Positions 1-8,477 of a DNA stretch of 64,000 nucleotides are shown piece after piece. The stretch lies in assembly GCF_000195275.1 (NCBI RefSeq), contig NC_015385.1, positions 1,194,501-1,258,500 of the forward strand, read 5' to 3'. A program made the translations under genes and the position numbers. This stretch comes from Treponema succinifaciens DSM 2489 (GTDB taxonomy: Bacteria; Spirochaetota; Spirochaetia; Treponematales; Treponemataceae). The notes below the pieces were generated by a model. The model saw only the letters and a program-made list of their open reading frames with translations, had not been told where the DNA came from and searched no databases. Numbering within the stretch: position 1 is the first letter of the stretch; every line of letters starts with the position of its first letter.

Positions 1-587
1 AGAAAGCCGCCACAATTCTTCAGAATCTTCCTGCGGAAATTCAGCCGGAAGTTTCAAAGCGTCTTGCCACAATGGACCGAACAAGCCCGGAAGTTCTGCG
101 CGAAGTTGAGCGTGTTCTTGAAAAGAAACTTTCAACTCTTTCCAGCGAAGACTACACTGCTGCCGGTGGAGTTGATTCAATCGTTGAGATTCTTAACCTT
201 GTTGACCGTTCTTCTGAAAAAGCAATTATTGAAACTCTTGAAGAAGACGATCCTGAGCTTGCGGAAGAAATCAAGAAGAGAATGTTTGTTTTCGAAGATA
301 TTGTTATGCTTGATGACCGCGCGATTCAGAAAGTTCTCCGTGAAGTTGATACACAGGAACTTGCAAAGGCTTTGAAATCAGTTGATACAGAAGTTCAGGA
401 CAAGATTTTCCGCAATATGTCAAAGCGTGCCGCTTCAATGCTTAAAGAAGACATGGAATACATGGGACCTGTCCGCTTGAAGGATGTTGAAGAAAGCCAG
501 CAGAAGATTGTTAGTGTAATACGCCGTCTTGAAGATTCTGGTGAAATTGTTATTGCTCGTTCTAGCGATGATGAAATGGTAGTCTGA
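1..587 (+). CDS. fliG: Flagellar motor switch protein FliG, C-terminal part
   Basis: The 5' end lies outside the window; the frame is open from base 3 and about 194 residues are visible. FliG is the rotor protein that couples stator torque to the MS ring and the C-ring. The visible part covers the middle and C-terminal ARM/charged-helix domains, including the stretch with VFEDIVMLDDRAIQKVLREV and the end EIVIAR...DDEMVV, which is typical of spirochaete FliG. It is followed after 20 bp by fliH with a GGAGG site at 595-599, so it belongs to the same operon. In T. pallidum the order fliG-fliH-fliI-fliJ is the same (recalled). Confidence 0.95.
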   Translation, partial: KAATILQNLPAEIQPEVSKRLATMDRTSPEVLREVERVLEKKLSTLSSEDYTAAGGVDSIVEILNLVDRSSEKAIIETLEEDDPELAEEIKKRMFVFEDIVMLDDRAIQKVLREVDTQELAKALKSVDTEVQDKIFRNMSKRAASMLKEDMEYMGPVRLKDVEESQQKIVSVIRRLEDSGEIVIARSSDDEMVV

Positions 588-607
588 TTTGACTGGAGGC
601 ATTTAGC

Positions 608-1540
608 ATGGCACAAACTGTATTCAGACCGGCAGAAGTTAACAATACTAAGGGCGAAGTTGTCCTTCAGTTTACAAAAAATTTTACGCCACCTGTGGAA
701 GAAAAAGTTGAGGAAGTTCCAAAATACACAGGACCTACAGCAGATGACTTGCGCAAGGAAGCTGAGGCTTTTAAACTTCAGTGGGAAGATGAAAAAGCCA
801 AGATGCTTGCAAAGGCACAGGCAGATGCGGACCAGATTGTAAAAAATGCGGAAGATGCGGCGTTTGCACAAATAAAGCATCACAGTGATCAGGCGGCTGT
901 AATAAAATCCCAGGCGCAAAAAGAAGCGCAGGACATTGTTGAAAAGGCAAAGGCAGAAGCTCAGGATATTATTTCCAATGCAAAAGTAGAAGAAAACTCT
1001 ATCTTTGAAAAGTCAAAGAGCGATGGATTTAAAGCCGGACATGAAGAAGGTTATAAGGCAGGAAATGAAGAAGCCCAGCGTCTTGTTGAACGCATTCACA
1101 AAATGATTGAAGCTGTTCAGGCTAAAAGGCAGGAGATTCTTGACAATACAGAGCAGCAGATTGTGAATCTTGTAATTTTGATATCGCGCAAAGTTGTAAA
1201 AATTATGAGTGAAAATCAAAAAAGCGTTATAATGTCGAATGTGCTTCAAGCTTTGAAAAAAGTAAAAGGCTCTGGAGATGTAACATTGCGGGTAAATCTT
1301 GCGGATGTAAAGCTTACAACCGAGCATATAAAGGACTTTATCCATCAGGTCGAAAATATCAAGAATATTTCTGTTGTTGAAGACAGTTCCGTTGAAAAAG
1401 GCGGCTGCATTGTTGAAACGGACTTCGGTGCAATTGATGCACGCATTTCAAGCCAGCTTAATGAGCTTGAAACTCAGATTTTGAATATTTCGCCAATAAA
1501 AACTGTGGGCAAGTCAGAAGTTATAAATCCCGACAGTTGA
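608..1540 (+). CDS. fliH: Flagellar assembly protein FliH
   Basis: 310-aa regulator of the flagellar type III export ATPase, expected to bind FliI at the cytoplasmic base of the export apparatus. The ATG is preceded by GGAGG at a good distance. The centre (about residues 55-190) is a charged Ala/Glu/Lys coiled coil with glycine-spaced turns (GFKAGHEEGYKAGNEEA), a FliH/V-ATPase E-subunit hallmark. The C-terminal part (190-300) has the conserved VEKGGCIVETDFGAIDARI signature. It is longer than E. coli FliH, as is usual in spirochaetes. It lies between fliG and fliI. The same frame stays open for a further 43 codons after the stop (see findings). Confidence 0.93.
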   Translation: MAQTVFRPAEVNNTKGEVVLQFTKNFTPPVEEKVEEVPKYTGPTADDLRKEAEAFKLQWEDEKAKMLAKAQADADQIVKNAEDAAFAQIKHHSDQAAVIKSQAQKEAQDIVEKAKAEAQDIISNAKVEENSIFEKSKSDGFKAGHEEGYKAGNEEAQRLVERIHKMIEAVQAKRQEILDNTEQQIVNLVILISRKVVKIMSENQKSVIMSNVLQALKKVKGSGDVTLRVNLADVKLTTEHIKDFIHQVENIKNISVVEDSSVEKGGCIVETDFGAIDARISSQLNELETQILNISPIKTVGKSEVINPDS

Positions 1541-1673
1541 TTTATTCGTTTGTTTTCTTTACCAGTGCCTGACCTGCTCCGGCAATCTATTTTTGTGCTT
1601 GTAGAAGAGAAGAATGACAGTTTGCTGAAAAATCTGCAATGTATTCCTTGTGCTTGCTGTGGGATAGTTTAAA

Positions 1674-3023
1674 ATGGAAAATTTTTTTGATAAATACATT
1701 CATAGCATAGAACGGATTGAACCCATAAAATATACCGGCTCTGTCATAGGAGTAAAAGGTCTTATGATAGAAAGCAAAGGTCCTCGTTCTGTAATTGGCG
1801 AAATCTGCACAATACATATTCCAAGCATTCAAAGTTCCGTTCTTGCGGAAGTTGTTGGTCTTGAAGATTCTTCTGTACGTCTTATGGCTTACGGAGAGAC
1901 AAAGGGAATTGAAGTTGGCTGTGAAGTTGTTGCTTCAGGGCACGTTTTGGAAGTACCTGTTGGATTATCGCTTTTGGGACGCGTAATAGACGCAACTGGA
2001 AAGCCTTATGACGGAAAAGGCGAGATTTTCCCTGAGGCATATTACCCGGCTCTTGCATCTCCTCCGAATCCAATGGAACGCAAGCCGATTGACAAGCGCA
2101 TTGTTACTGGAGTTCGCGCTATTGATGGAATTCTCACAGTTGGAAAAGGCCAGCGTCTTGGAATTTTTGCAGGCTCAGGAGTTGGAAAATCAACGCTTCT
2201 TTCAATGATTGCGCGGAATACAAATGCTGATATAAACGTAATTGGTCTTATCGGAGAACGTGGACGCGAAGTCATGGACTTTATAAAGCGCGACTTGGGA
2301 GAAGAAGGACTTAAACGTTCTGTTCTTGTTGTTGCAACTAGCGATCAGCCTTCCATTTCAAGATTGAGAGCCGCTTATGTTACAACTGCCATAGCTGAAT
2401 ATTTCCGCGACCAAGGGAAGGACGTTATGCTGATGTTTGACAGCGTAACTCGTTTTGCCCATGCGCAAAGAGAAATTGGTCTTGCAACCGGCGAGCCTCC
2501 TGCGCAAAGAGGTTATCCTCCGAGCGTTTTTGATATGCTGCCTAAGCTTCTTGAGCGCACAGGAACAAATGATAAAGGAAGCATTACCGCCTTTTATACA
2601 GTCCTTGTTGACGGCGACGATATGGATGAGCCTATTGCTGATAAAGTGCGCGGAACTTTAGACGGACATATTGTTTTGCAGCGTTCCCTTGCAGCGCGTC
2701 AGCATTATCCTGCAATCGATATGCTTACAAGCATCAGCCGTCTTTCAAAGCGCGTTTCTGGAACTTGCACAAAAAAAGCAGTGCAGCGTGTGCGCCGTTG
2801 GATTTCTGTTTATTCAGAGCAGGAAGAAATGATAAATGCCGGTGTTTACCAAAAAGGTTCTTCCCCGGAAATTGATGAAGCCATTGACCATCATCAGGCT
2901 GTTGAAGAGTTTTTGTGCCAGGAAGAAAACTGCCATATTACAATTGAAGACACGTTGAAGTCTCTTTCTGAATTAAGTGGAATTGAAATTCCTGAAGCCG
3001 AATATTCAGAGTCTCCTGCTTGA
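1674..3023 (+). CDS. fliI: Flagellum-specific export ATPase FliI
   Basis: 449-aa hexameric ATPase that drives or primes export of flagellar subunits; related to F1 beta. The Walker A motif GIFAGSGVGKST lies near residue 165, with Walker B-like VMLMFDSVTRFAHAQREIGLATGEPPAQRGYPPSVF after it, which is specific to the FliI/type III ATPase family. An in-frame TAG just upstream (1665) fixes the ATG as the first start. The Shine-Dalgarno sequence is weak, and the 133-bp gap after fliH is unusual for this operon. It ends 12 bp before the fliJ ATG. Confidence 0.96.
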   Translation: MENFFDKYIHSIERIEPIKYTGSVIGVKGLMIESKGPRSVIGEICTIHIPSIQSSVLAEVVGLEDSSVRLMAYGETKGIEVGCEVVASGHVLEVPVGLSLLGRVIDATGKPYDGKGEIFPEAYYPALASPPNPMERKPIDKRIVTGVRAIDGILTVGKGQRLGIFAGSGVGKSTLLSMIARNTNADINVIGLIGERGREVMDFIKRDLGEEGLKRSVLVVATSDQPSISRLRAAYVTTAIAEYFRDQGKDVMLMFDSVTRFAHAQREIGLATGEPPAQRGYPPSVFDMLPKLLERTGTNDKGSITAFYTVLVDGDDMDEPIADKVRGTLDGHIVLQRSLAARQHYPAIDMLTSISRLSKRVSGTCTKKAVQRVRRWISVYSEQEEMINAGVYQKGSSPEIDEAIDHHQAVEEFLCQEENCHITIEDTLKSLSELSGIEIPEAEYSESPA

Positions 3024-3034
3024 TTTTTATCTTT

Positions 3035-3463
3035 ATGAAGAAATTTTCTTTTTCAATGCAGAAAATTCTTGACCTCAGAATCTTTGAGAAGCGTCAGGCA
3101 GAAATGGAGCTTGGCAAGGCAAATGCTGAAGTCGCAAGAATTCAGGGCGAGCTTGAATCTATTGCAAAGCGAAAAGTTTCCACAATAAAAAATTTCGACA
3201 CAAATACAGATTTTCTTATTCAGGCTGAAATCCAGTCTTTTTTTTTCATGCTTGAGCAGAAGAAAGAAAAATTTTTGGAAGAGCTTGCCACGGCGCAGAT
3301 TGCCGCGGATGAAAAACGCGAAGTTGTTCGTCAGGCAATGCAAAAAGTCAAGGTTCTTGAAAAGCTAAAGGAGAATAAATTCCGTCAGTGGAAGAAGGAC
3401 AGCTTAAAAGCAGAGGAACTGGCAGCCGATGATATTGTGACTGCCAGAAAAAATTTGCTTTAG
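3035..3463 (+). CDS. fliJ: Flagellar export protein FliJ
   Basis: 142-aa coiled-coil stalk protein of the flagellar export ATPase, comparable to the gamma subunit of F1. It starts MKKFSFSMQKILDLRIFEKRQ, and the FliJ-typical 'F.lq.iLdlr' opening supports the ATG at 3035 rather than the TTG at 3020. Nearly the whole protein is predicted charged helix (EKRQAEMELGKANAEVARIQGEL pattern). It is the last gene of the flagellar run in this window and overlaps the 3' end of the convergent kinase gene by 4 bp, with no obvious terminator between them. Confidence 0.9.
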   Translation: MKKFSFSMQKILDLRIFEKRQAEMELGKANAEVARIQGELESIAKRKVSTIKNFDTNTDFLIQAEIQSFFFMLEQKKEKFLEELATAQIAADEKREVVRQAMQKVKVLEKLKENKFRQWKKDSLKAEELAADDIVTARKNLL

Positions 3464-5112
3464 TATTTAAATGCGCTTCCGCCGATAAATTCCCTGATTA
3501 TAGACTGCGTTGGAACTGAAGTTGCAGGAATTGTAGAGAAGCAGTTTAAGAATTGAAGCAGTCTGTTTGCTTCTGCATATTCTTTTTGGAGCGGACTTAC
3601 ACATCTTAAAAGCGGTTCTGCATAAACTTTCAAAACTGGAAGCTCATAGTCCAAAGCAGTGTTAAGCATCGCATCAGCATTGTTCTGGAACGGAAATATG
3701 TGAAGCTGCTCGCCTTTCTGAACGCTTTCCCACATTGCGATTGTGTCTGCCGCGCTTTTTCCTCTGTAGCGGGAATCTCTTACAATTCTTCTTATAAGCC
3801 TGTTGTCGCTTGTTGAAATTCTATTGTGGTCATCAAGATTCAACTGGGTCAATGCAGAAATGTAGATTTTAAACTTTTTATCAGCTGGAACTAAAGGTGT
3901 AAGCTTGTCATTGAGTCCGTGAATTCCTTCCATGATTAAAATATCGCTTTCTTCCAAAGTCATTGTGCCGCCTTTGAAATAGCTTACTCCGGCATGAAAA
4001 TCATAAGACGGCAGTTTGATTTGTTTTCCGGCAAACAAGTCAACAAGATTCTGGTTTAAAAGCTCAATGTTCAAGGCTTCTAGGCATTCGTAGTCGTAGT
4101 TTCCGTTTTCATCTTTTGGAGTTTGCGCGCGTCCAAGATAATAGCTGTCAAGGCTTATAACTTTTGGCTTGTACCCGATTGCTTCAAGCTGCAATGCAAG
4201 TTTTTTGCTGGTTGTTGTTTTTCCGGAAGAAGATGGACCTGCTATAAGGACAATTCTTGCTGACTTTTTCTTGAGAATTTCATCTGCGATTGTAGAAATT
4301 CTTTTTGTCTGAAGAGTTTCTGTTATGTCGATAAATTCAGATTCTTTTCTGTCGTGAATCAGCTGGTTTAAACTTGCCGCGGATGTTACATTCAGTCTTT
4401 TTCCCCAGAGCTTGTATGACTTGTAAATTTCAAAGAGCTTCGGCTGGTCAACAAATTCTGTGAGTTTTTCAGGATGGCCTTTTTTAGGGAATCGCAAAAG
4501 AAATCCGTCGCTATATGGAAGCAAGTCAAAAACATTTAAAATACCTGTCGTTCCAACTAGCGGTCCAAAATACAAATCAGAAAAGCCTTCAAGCCTGTTA
4601 ATCTGGACGCGGGAAGGACATCTGTAGTTCAGCTGCTTTCTGGTTTCTGTAAGTCCGAGCTCTTCAAAAAGCGAGCAGGCTTCTGAATACGAAATGAAGT
4701 CGGTCTCAATTATTTTGTCATATTTTATAATTTGCTCCATTTCATTTTTTAGCTTTAAAATATTTTCTTTTGTAAGTGGAGTTCCGAGTTCAAGCGTGTA
4801 GTAGTAGCCGTAGCCCAAGCTATGTCCGACTAAAAGTCTTTTTCCCGGGAAAATTTTGTGTGCTGCCGCCGCTAGAACAAAGCAAAGTGATCTTCTGTAG
4901 ATTGAGCTTCCGTCTTTTGAGTCTGAAAAAACCGGCTCTATGCTTGAAGTTATGTTTACAGGACTGTCCAATGAGCAGATTTCATTGTTTACTTTTACTG
5001 CGACAATTTTTTTATTTTGTGCGTTGAATTTTTCAAGGAAAAGAATAGGGCGGATTTCATTTTCTGCTTCTATAAATGAATTGTCTGGAAATGTGATTTT
5101 TATTTTTTTCAT
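3460..5112 (-). CDS. TGS-domain uridine kinase-like nucleoside kinase
   Basis: About 550 aa. The N-terminus (1-65) resembles a TGS domain, followed by a ThrRS-like second domain (HKIFPGKRLLVGHSLGYGYYY). From about residue 285 there is a P-loop uridine kinase/phosphoribulokinase domain with Walker A IAGPSSSGKTTTSKKLA. The substrate-side motifs SLDSYYLGR and YDFHAG, and DHNRISTSDNRLIRRIVRDSRYRG, are typical of this spirochaete/clostridial family. It probably phosphorylates uridine or cytidine in pyrimidine salvage; the role of the tRNA-synthetase-like N-terminus is unknown. The start is the ATG at 5112, with GGAGG 8 nt upstream; a TTG start at 5127 would overlap that site. Confidence 0.85.
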   Translation of the reverse strand: MKKIKITFPDNSFIEAENEIRPILFLEKFNAQNKKIVAVKVNNEICSLDSPVNITSSIEPVFSDSKDGSSIYRRSLCFVLAAAAHKIFPGKRLLVGHSLGYGYYYTLELGTPLTKENILKLKNEMEQIIKYDKIIETDFISYSEACSLFEELGLTETRKQLNYRCPSRVQINRLEGFSDLYFGPLVGTTGILNVFDLLPYSDGFLLRFPKKGHPEKLTEFVDQPKLFEIYKSYKLWGKRLNVTSAASLNQLIHDRKESEFIDITETLQTKRISTIADEILKKKSARIVLIAGPSSSGKTTTSKKLALQLEAIGYKPKVISLDSYYLGRAQTPKDENGNYDYECLEALNIELLNQNLVDLFAGKQIKLPSYDFHAGVSYFKGGTMTLEESDILIMEGIHGLNDKLTPLVPADKKFKIYISALTQLNLDDHNRISTSDNRLIRRIVRDSRYRGKSAADTIAMWESVQKGEQLHIFPFQNNADAMLNTALDYELPVLKVYAEPLLRCVSPLQKEYAEANRLLQFLNCFSTIPATSVPTQSIIREFIGGSAFKY

Positions 5113-5229
5113 GTTGTGTGCCTCCAAAATGCTTTGCTGAATTTTTAAACATGATATTTTTTATCATTTAATTATAAGGCACAAAATGCTGAAATGCAAA
5201 GAGAAATTATAGAAAGCTTATAAAAATTG

Positions 5230-5643
5230 TTATTTTTTTCCAAAAAGCGATTTTATAAACTCTGCGATTTTTATAAAGATATTGGCGATGAATTTTAAGA
5301 TTCGCATAATCAGCGGAGGATTTTTTAATTTTTCAAGCCGTTTGTATCCTTCCATAAGTTCTTCGTCTGTAAATTCCTTGCGCTGATTGTTTTCTTCAAG
5401 CTCCATTTCAAGCTGGCGGATATTGTCAACATTTGAGTCAAGGATATTTGCATTGATTCTTTCCCAGCCTAAAGACTTTGCGGCTTCAAGTCTGCGTTCT
5501 CCTGCCACAAGCTCATAGTTGGAATTCAGCGTGATTGGATTCATAAGACCGTAACGATGCATGCTATCTTTTAATGCGGTCAAATCTCCTAAATCACGGC
5601 GAACTCTTTTTTTTACTTTTATGTCTTCAATTTTTACAAGCAT
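5230..5643 (-). CDS. ParB/Srx-fold protein with C-terminal membrane-type helix
   Basis: 137 aa. Residues 1-75 match the ParB N-terminal domain: two basic residues near the start, LKDSMHRYGLMNPITL, then VAGERRLEAAKSLGW with the ParB box II GERR motif that binds CTP in true ParB. There is no helix-turn-helix domain. A Glu-rich linker follows, and the last 30 residues (PPLIMRILKFIANIFIKIAEF...) form a hydrophobic/amphipathic helix ending in lysines, suggesting membrane attachment. No ParA is nearby, so a chromosome-segregation role is not supported. It has its own promoter (5652-5680) and apparently no ribosome binding site. Function unknown. Confidence 0.75.
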   Translation of the reverse strand: MLVKIEDIKVKKRVRRDLGDLTALKDSMHRYGLMNPITLNSNYELVAGERRLEAAKSLGWERINANILDSNVDNIRQLEMELEENNQRKEFTDEELMEGYKRLEKLKNPPLIMRILKFIANIFIKIAEFIKSLFGKK

Positions 5644-5651
5644 TTAATTAA

Positions 5652-5680
5652 AAAATAGGCAATCTTTGTTTTTTAGTCAA
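5652..5680 (-). promoter_or_regulatory. Sigma70-type promoter of the ParB-fold gene, leaderless geometry
   Basis: TTGACT, 17 bp, TATTTT on the minus strand; the -10 box ends 8 nt before the ATG at 5643, and the -35 box overlaps the stop codon region of the PBP1A gene. No Shine-Dalgarno sequence is visible. Transcription would start at or within a base or two of the start codon. Confidence 0.6.
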
Positions 5681-8273
5681 GAAGCCAGTTTGAAAAATCA
5701 TCGGAATTTCTCTGCGGCTGCAAGAGTTCATACTCGGATTCTTCCTGCCTTGTTTCAGAAGAAAGTTTTCCGCTCTTAAGAAAGCTCAAGTCAACCATCA
5801 GCGGACTGTCGTCAATTCCTTCGTCAAAATTATAGCCTGCTTTGATTCTTGCTTTTTTAAGTCTTGCGGCTCCTAAATTTCTTCCAGAATCGTCAGTATG
5901 CTTTTTGCAAGGCTCTGTCGGTTCTGTTCCTGGATAATAATATGCAGTGATTCTATTGCTTCCGCATTCAGGAGTCAGGATTCCGCCGCTTCTTGTGCAG
6001 ACTTCAAGTTGAATCAAGTCTTTTGGTTTTTCGTCATAGAACGGCTTGTACGGCTTGTCTTTGTTCGCCGCATTCATAAAGTCGCCCCAGGCAACGCCAG
6101 CCAAAGTTGATCCGGTAATTGAAAGTCCTAAAGATTGTCCCGGCTTGTCGAATCCGAACCAGAAAACAGAAGTGTAATATGGCGTAAATCCTGCCGCCCA
6201 GGCATCTGCCCAGTTTTGAGTTGTTCCTGTTTTTCCTGCTACAGGCATTTGGAATGTTTTTCCGTTTGAATTTACAAAGTTGAATTTGTTTCCGCGGCCT
6301 TTTCTTTTTCCTGTAACCCAATATGTTGAGTCCCAGTCAGAGCCATATCTTAAAGTTCCGCTTGCAACAGTATTCTTCATAATTTCCTGCATTATAAATG
6401 CTGTTTCTTCTGTAAGAATCTGCTTTGATCCGTTTTTGGATTTTTGCGCGTCTGCCTGTTCTTTTCCCGGATTGAAAATTATGTTTCCGTTTTTGTCTTC
6501 AACTGAAAGAATTGCAATCGGCTTTACTTCTTTTCCGCGGTTTGCGATTGTTGCGTAGGCTTTTGCAACTTCAATTGGACGCACTGAACAGACTCCAAGA
6601 CCAAACGGATAAACTGGCTCAAAGTGCCTTGCTTCAAATTCGTTTGACGGAATTCCTAGCAATGCAGAAGTTCTTTTTATTGCAGAGTCAAATCCGATTG
6701 TGTCCAAAACTTTTATTGAAGGCACATTCATGGAGTGGGCTAAAGCATACCAGAATTCAACATCGCCTTCCCACTGGCCTTTAAAGTCCTGCGGAATATA
6801 AGGAGTTCCGTCTTCTTTATGGAAAACCTGCGGCGTGTCGCTTATAATTGTTGTCATTGTAAATTTCTGGCTTTCAATTGCTTCGGAATAATAAAGCGGC
6901 TTGAAAGTTGAGCCAGGCTGAAGCTTTGCCTGCACCGCACGGATAAACTGGTTTGTCTTGTCATATTTTGAGCCGCCGACAAGCGCATCTATGTATCCTG
7001 TTGAATTTTCAATGGCAATCATTGTTCCTTCAATCGTTGTTTTTTCCGCCTTTTGCTGAATCAAGGAATTTCCTTTGTTGACGATTTCAGTCTTTAAGGA
7101 TTCGATTCCGCAGACCATGGACATTACATCGATTATAGGATTTATTTCATCGCGGTAGTGATTCATTGCTGTTGCCTGGTTTCTTTGCTCGCCAAGTTTC
7201 AAGTCCGGCAAGTTGAATACAAGGCTGAAAAGTTCTGTGAGCGGAATATATTTGCTGAATGTCGCACGCTCGTGGGAATTCATTGTCCGCTGGTAAATTC
7301 TGTTTGCCGCATGGATATAATCCTGCATTACTTCTTCCGCGGCTTTTTGGTGCGAAAGATTCAATGTTGTGTTTACGGTGAATCCGCTTGTGTAAATGTC
7401 TTCTGTTCCGTAAATCATTCCGCTTAAATTTCTTCTTACATATTCACTGAACCAAGGAGCTTCGTCATTTTGCATTGCGTGCGCGGAAGCGTTTGTTCTT
7501 GTGTAGTCAAAGTTTGCCCAGTATGTGTCAAAACTGTCGTCCGCCTGCTGCTGGGAAATGTAGCCGGAATTCACCATCGCTTCAAGAACATCTTTCTGTC
7601 TTGCCATTGCCCGGTTTGGATGTTCGAATGGATTATAAAAAGAAGGATTTGAAAGCTGGATTACGAGAATTGCGGATTCCGCTGGAGTTATTTCTGTTGC
7701 ATCGTGCCCAAAGTAATATTTGCTTGCCGCGTTGACTCCGTAAGTTCCGCCGCCAAAATATATTTTATTAAGGTAAAGCTCTAAGATTTCATCCTTTGAA
7801 TATCTGCGCTCCATTTGGATTGCCCACCAAAGTTCCTTGAGTTTTCGCTTGACTGAATATTCCTGACGGTCGCAATACAAAGTCCCTGCGATTTGCTGGG
7901 AAAGTGTTGAGCCGCCGCCAAGCGAGTTTCTTGTAAGAACTCCGACAACTGCCCTGAACAAAGCTTTTACGCTGAATCCGTGGTGGCTGTAAAAAATGCG
8001 GTCTTCTCGTGTAAGTAATGCGTCAATCATGTGCTGCGGAAGATTTTTTAGCGCGATTATTTCACGCCGCTCATCGCTTGCAAATTCAGTTATAAGCTCG
8101 CCGTTTATGTCCAAAAGCCTTGTTGGAAGAGAAGTTTCAAAGTCTGTGAAATTTTCAGTGTTTATTGTATTCCTTGTAGCTGCAAGTCCCGCTCCAAGAA
8201 GAGAGCCAAAGACAAGCGCAAAAAAAAGCAATGCTCCGCTAATAATGAGTGGCATAGTCCCGCATTTTTTCAT
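5673..8273 (-). CDS. Penicillin-binding protein 1A (transglycosylase/transpeptidase)
   Basis: 866-aa class A PBP, the periplasmic enzyme that polymerises and cross-links peptidoglycan. An N-terminal membrane anchor (about residues 8-32) is followed by the GT51 domain (EDRIFYSHHGFS near 91; GGGSTLSQQIAGTLY). The transpeptidase carries SxxK (PGSTFKP), SxN (HSMNVPSI) and KTG (VAGKTGTTQNWADAW). The C-terminal tail has paired cysteines (CTRSGGILTPECGS). All catalytic residues are present. It is transcribed alone from a near-perfect promoter with almost no leader. Confidence 0.93.
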   Translation of the reverse strand: MKKCGTMPLIISGALLFFALVFGSLLGAGLAATRNTINTENFTDFETSLPTRLLDINGELITEFASDERREIIALKNLPQHMIDALLTREDRIFYSHHGFSVKALFRAVVGVLTRNSLGGGSTLSQQIAGTLYCDRQEYSVKRKLKELWWAIQMERRYSKDEILELYLNKIYFGGGTYGVNAASKYYFGHDATEITPAESAILVIQLSNPSFYNPFEHPNRAMARQKDVLEAMVNSGYISQQQADDSFDTYWANFDYTRTNASAHAMQNDEAPWFSEYVRRNLSGMIYGTEDIYTSGFTVNTTLNLSHQKAAEEVMQDYIHAANRIYQRTMNSHERATFSKYIPLTELFSLVFNLPDLKLGEQRNQATAMNHYRDEINPIIDVMSMVCGIESLKTEIVNKGNSLIQQKAEKTTIEGTMIAIENSTGYIDALVGGSKYDKTNQFIRAVQAKLQPGSTFKPLYYSEAIESQKFTMTTIISDTPQVFHKEDGTPYIPQDFKGQWEGDVEFWYALAHSMNVPSIKVLDTIGFDSAIKRTSALLGIPSNEFEARHFEPVYPFGLGVCSVRPIEVAKAYATIANRGKEVKPIAILSVEDKNGNIIFNPGKEQADAQKSKNGSKQILTEETAFIMQEIMKNTVASGTLRYGSDWDSTYWVTGKRKGRGNKFNFVNSNGKTFQMPVAGKTGTTQNWADAWAAGFTPYYTSVFWFGFDKPGQSLGLSITGSTLAGVAWGDFMNAANKDKPYKPFYDEKPKDLIQLEVCTRSGGILTPECGSNRITAYYYPGTEPTEPCKKHTDDSGRNLGAARLKKARIKAGYNFDEGIDDSPLMVDLSFLKSGKLSSETRQEESEYELLQPQRNSDDFSNWLLD

Positions 8274-8281
8274 AACAATAT

Positions 8282-8310
8282 ATAATAGATAAAAATGTTT
8301 CTATTGTCAA
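8282..8310 (-). promoter_or_regulatory. Promoter of the PBP1A gene, leaderless geometry
   Basis: TTGACA, 17 bp, TATTAT on the minus strand, a near-consensus sigma70 promoter. Only 8 nt separate the -10 box from the ATG at 8273, and no Shine-Dalgarno sequence is present. Confidence 0.75.
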
Positions 8311-8321
8311 ACGAGCAAAAT

Positions 8322-8415
8322 CAGGGCTAAACGCATTATAAATGTATTCATCATAAAACTGGCTCCCAGGAACCATTCCTTCGCGCAAACTTTACTTAAA
8401 TTATTTATAATGCGT
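8322..8415. repeat. Repeat family A, short copy (MITE-like inverted-repeat element)
   Basis: The ends are inverted repeats: ACGCATTATAAAT at 8331-8343 and its reverse complement at 8403-8415. Next to the left end is CAGGGC, as in the other copy. The interior shares GTATTCAtCATAAAACTGGCT and TTCCTTCGCGCAAAC with the long copy at 30948-31154 (reversed there), but the central part of about 110 bp is missing. It lies between the PBP1A and ribD promoters. The remaining bases of this intergenic stretch are promoter sequence. Confidence 0.8.
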
Positions 8416-8440
8416 AAGCTACGAGCATAAGTGGCTTGTA

Positions 8441-8469
8441 TTGACAATGTTTTTAGTTTGATATAAAAC
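8441..8469 (+). promoter_or_regulatory. Promoter of the riboflavin operon
   Basis: TTGACA at 8441-8446, then TAAAAC at 17-bp spacing, or the better hexamer TATAAA (8462-8467) at 15 bp. The -10 box ends 8-10 nt before the ribD ATG, leaving no room for an FMN riboswitch or a ribosome binding site. Confidence 0.6.
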
Positions 8470-8477
8470 TTTCTTGT

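Noticed and set aside
3480-3487. GCCGATAA (sigma28 -10 match) on the plus strand
   Set aside because: It lies inside the end of the kinase coding region with no gene downstream on that strand; a chance match, used to judge the other candidates.
8311-8477. FMN riboswitch upstream of ribD
   Set aside because: The promoter leaves a leader of only a few bases, and no RFN-element landmarks (e.g. AGGGGCAGGGTG-like core) are visible.
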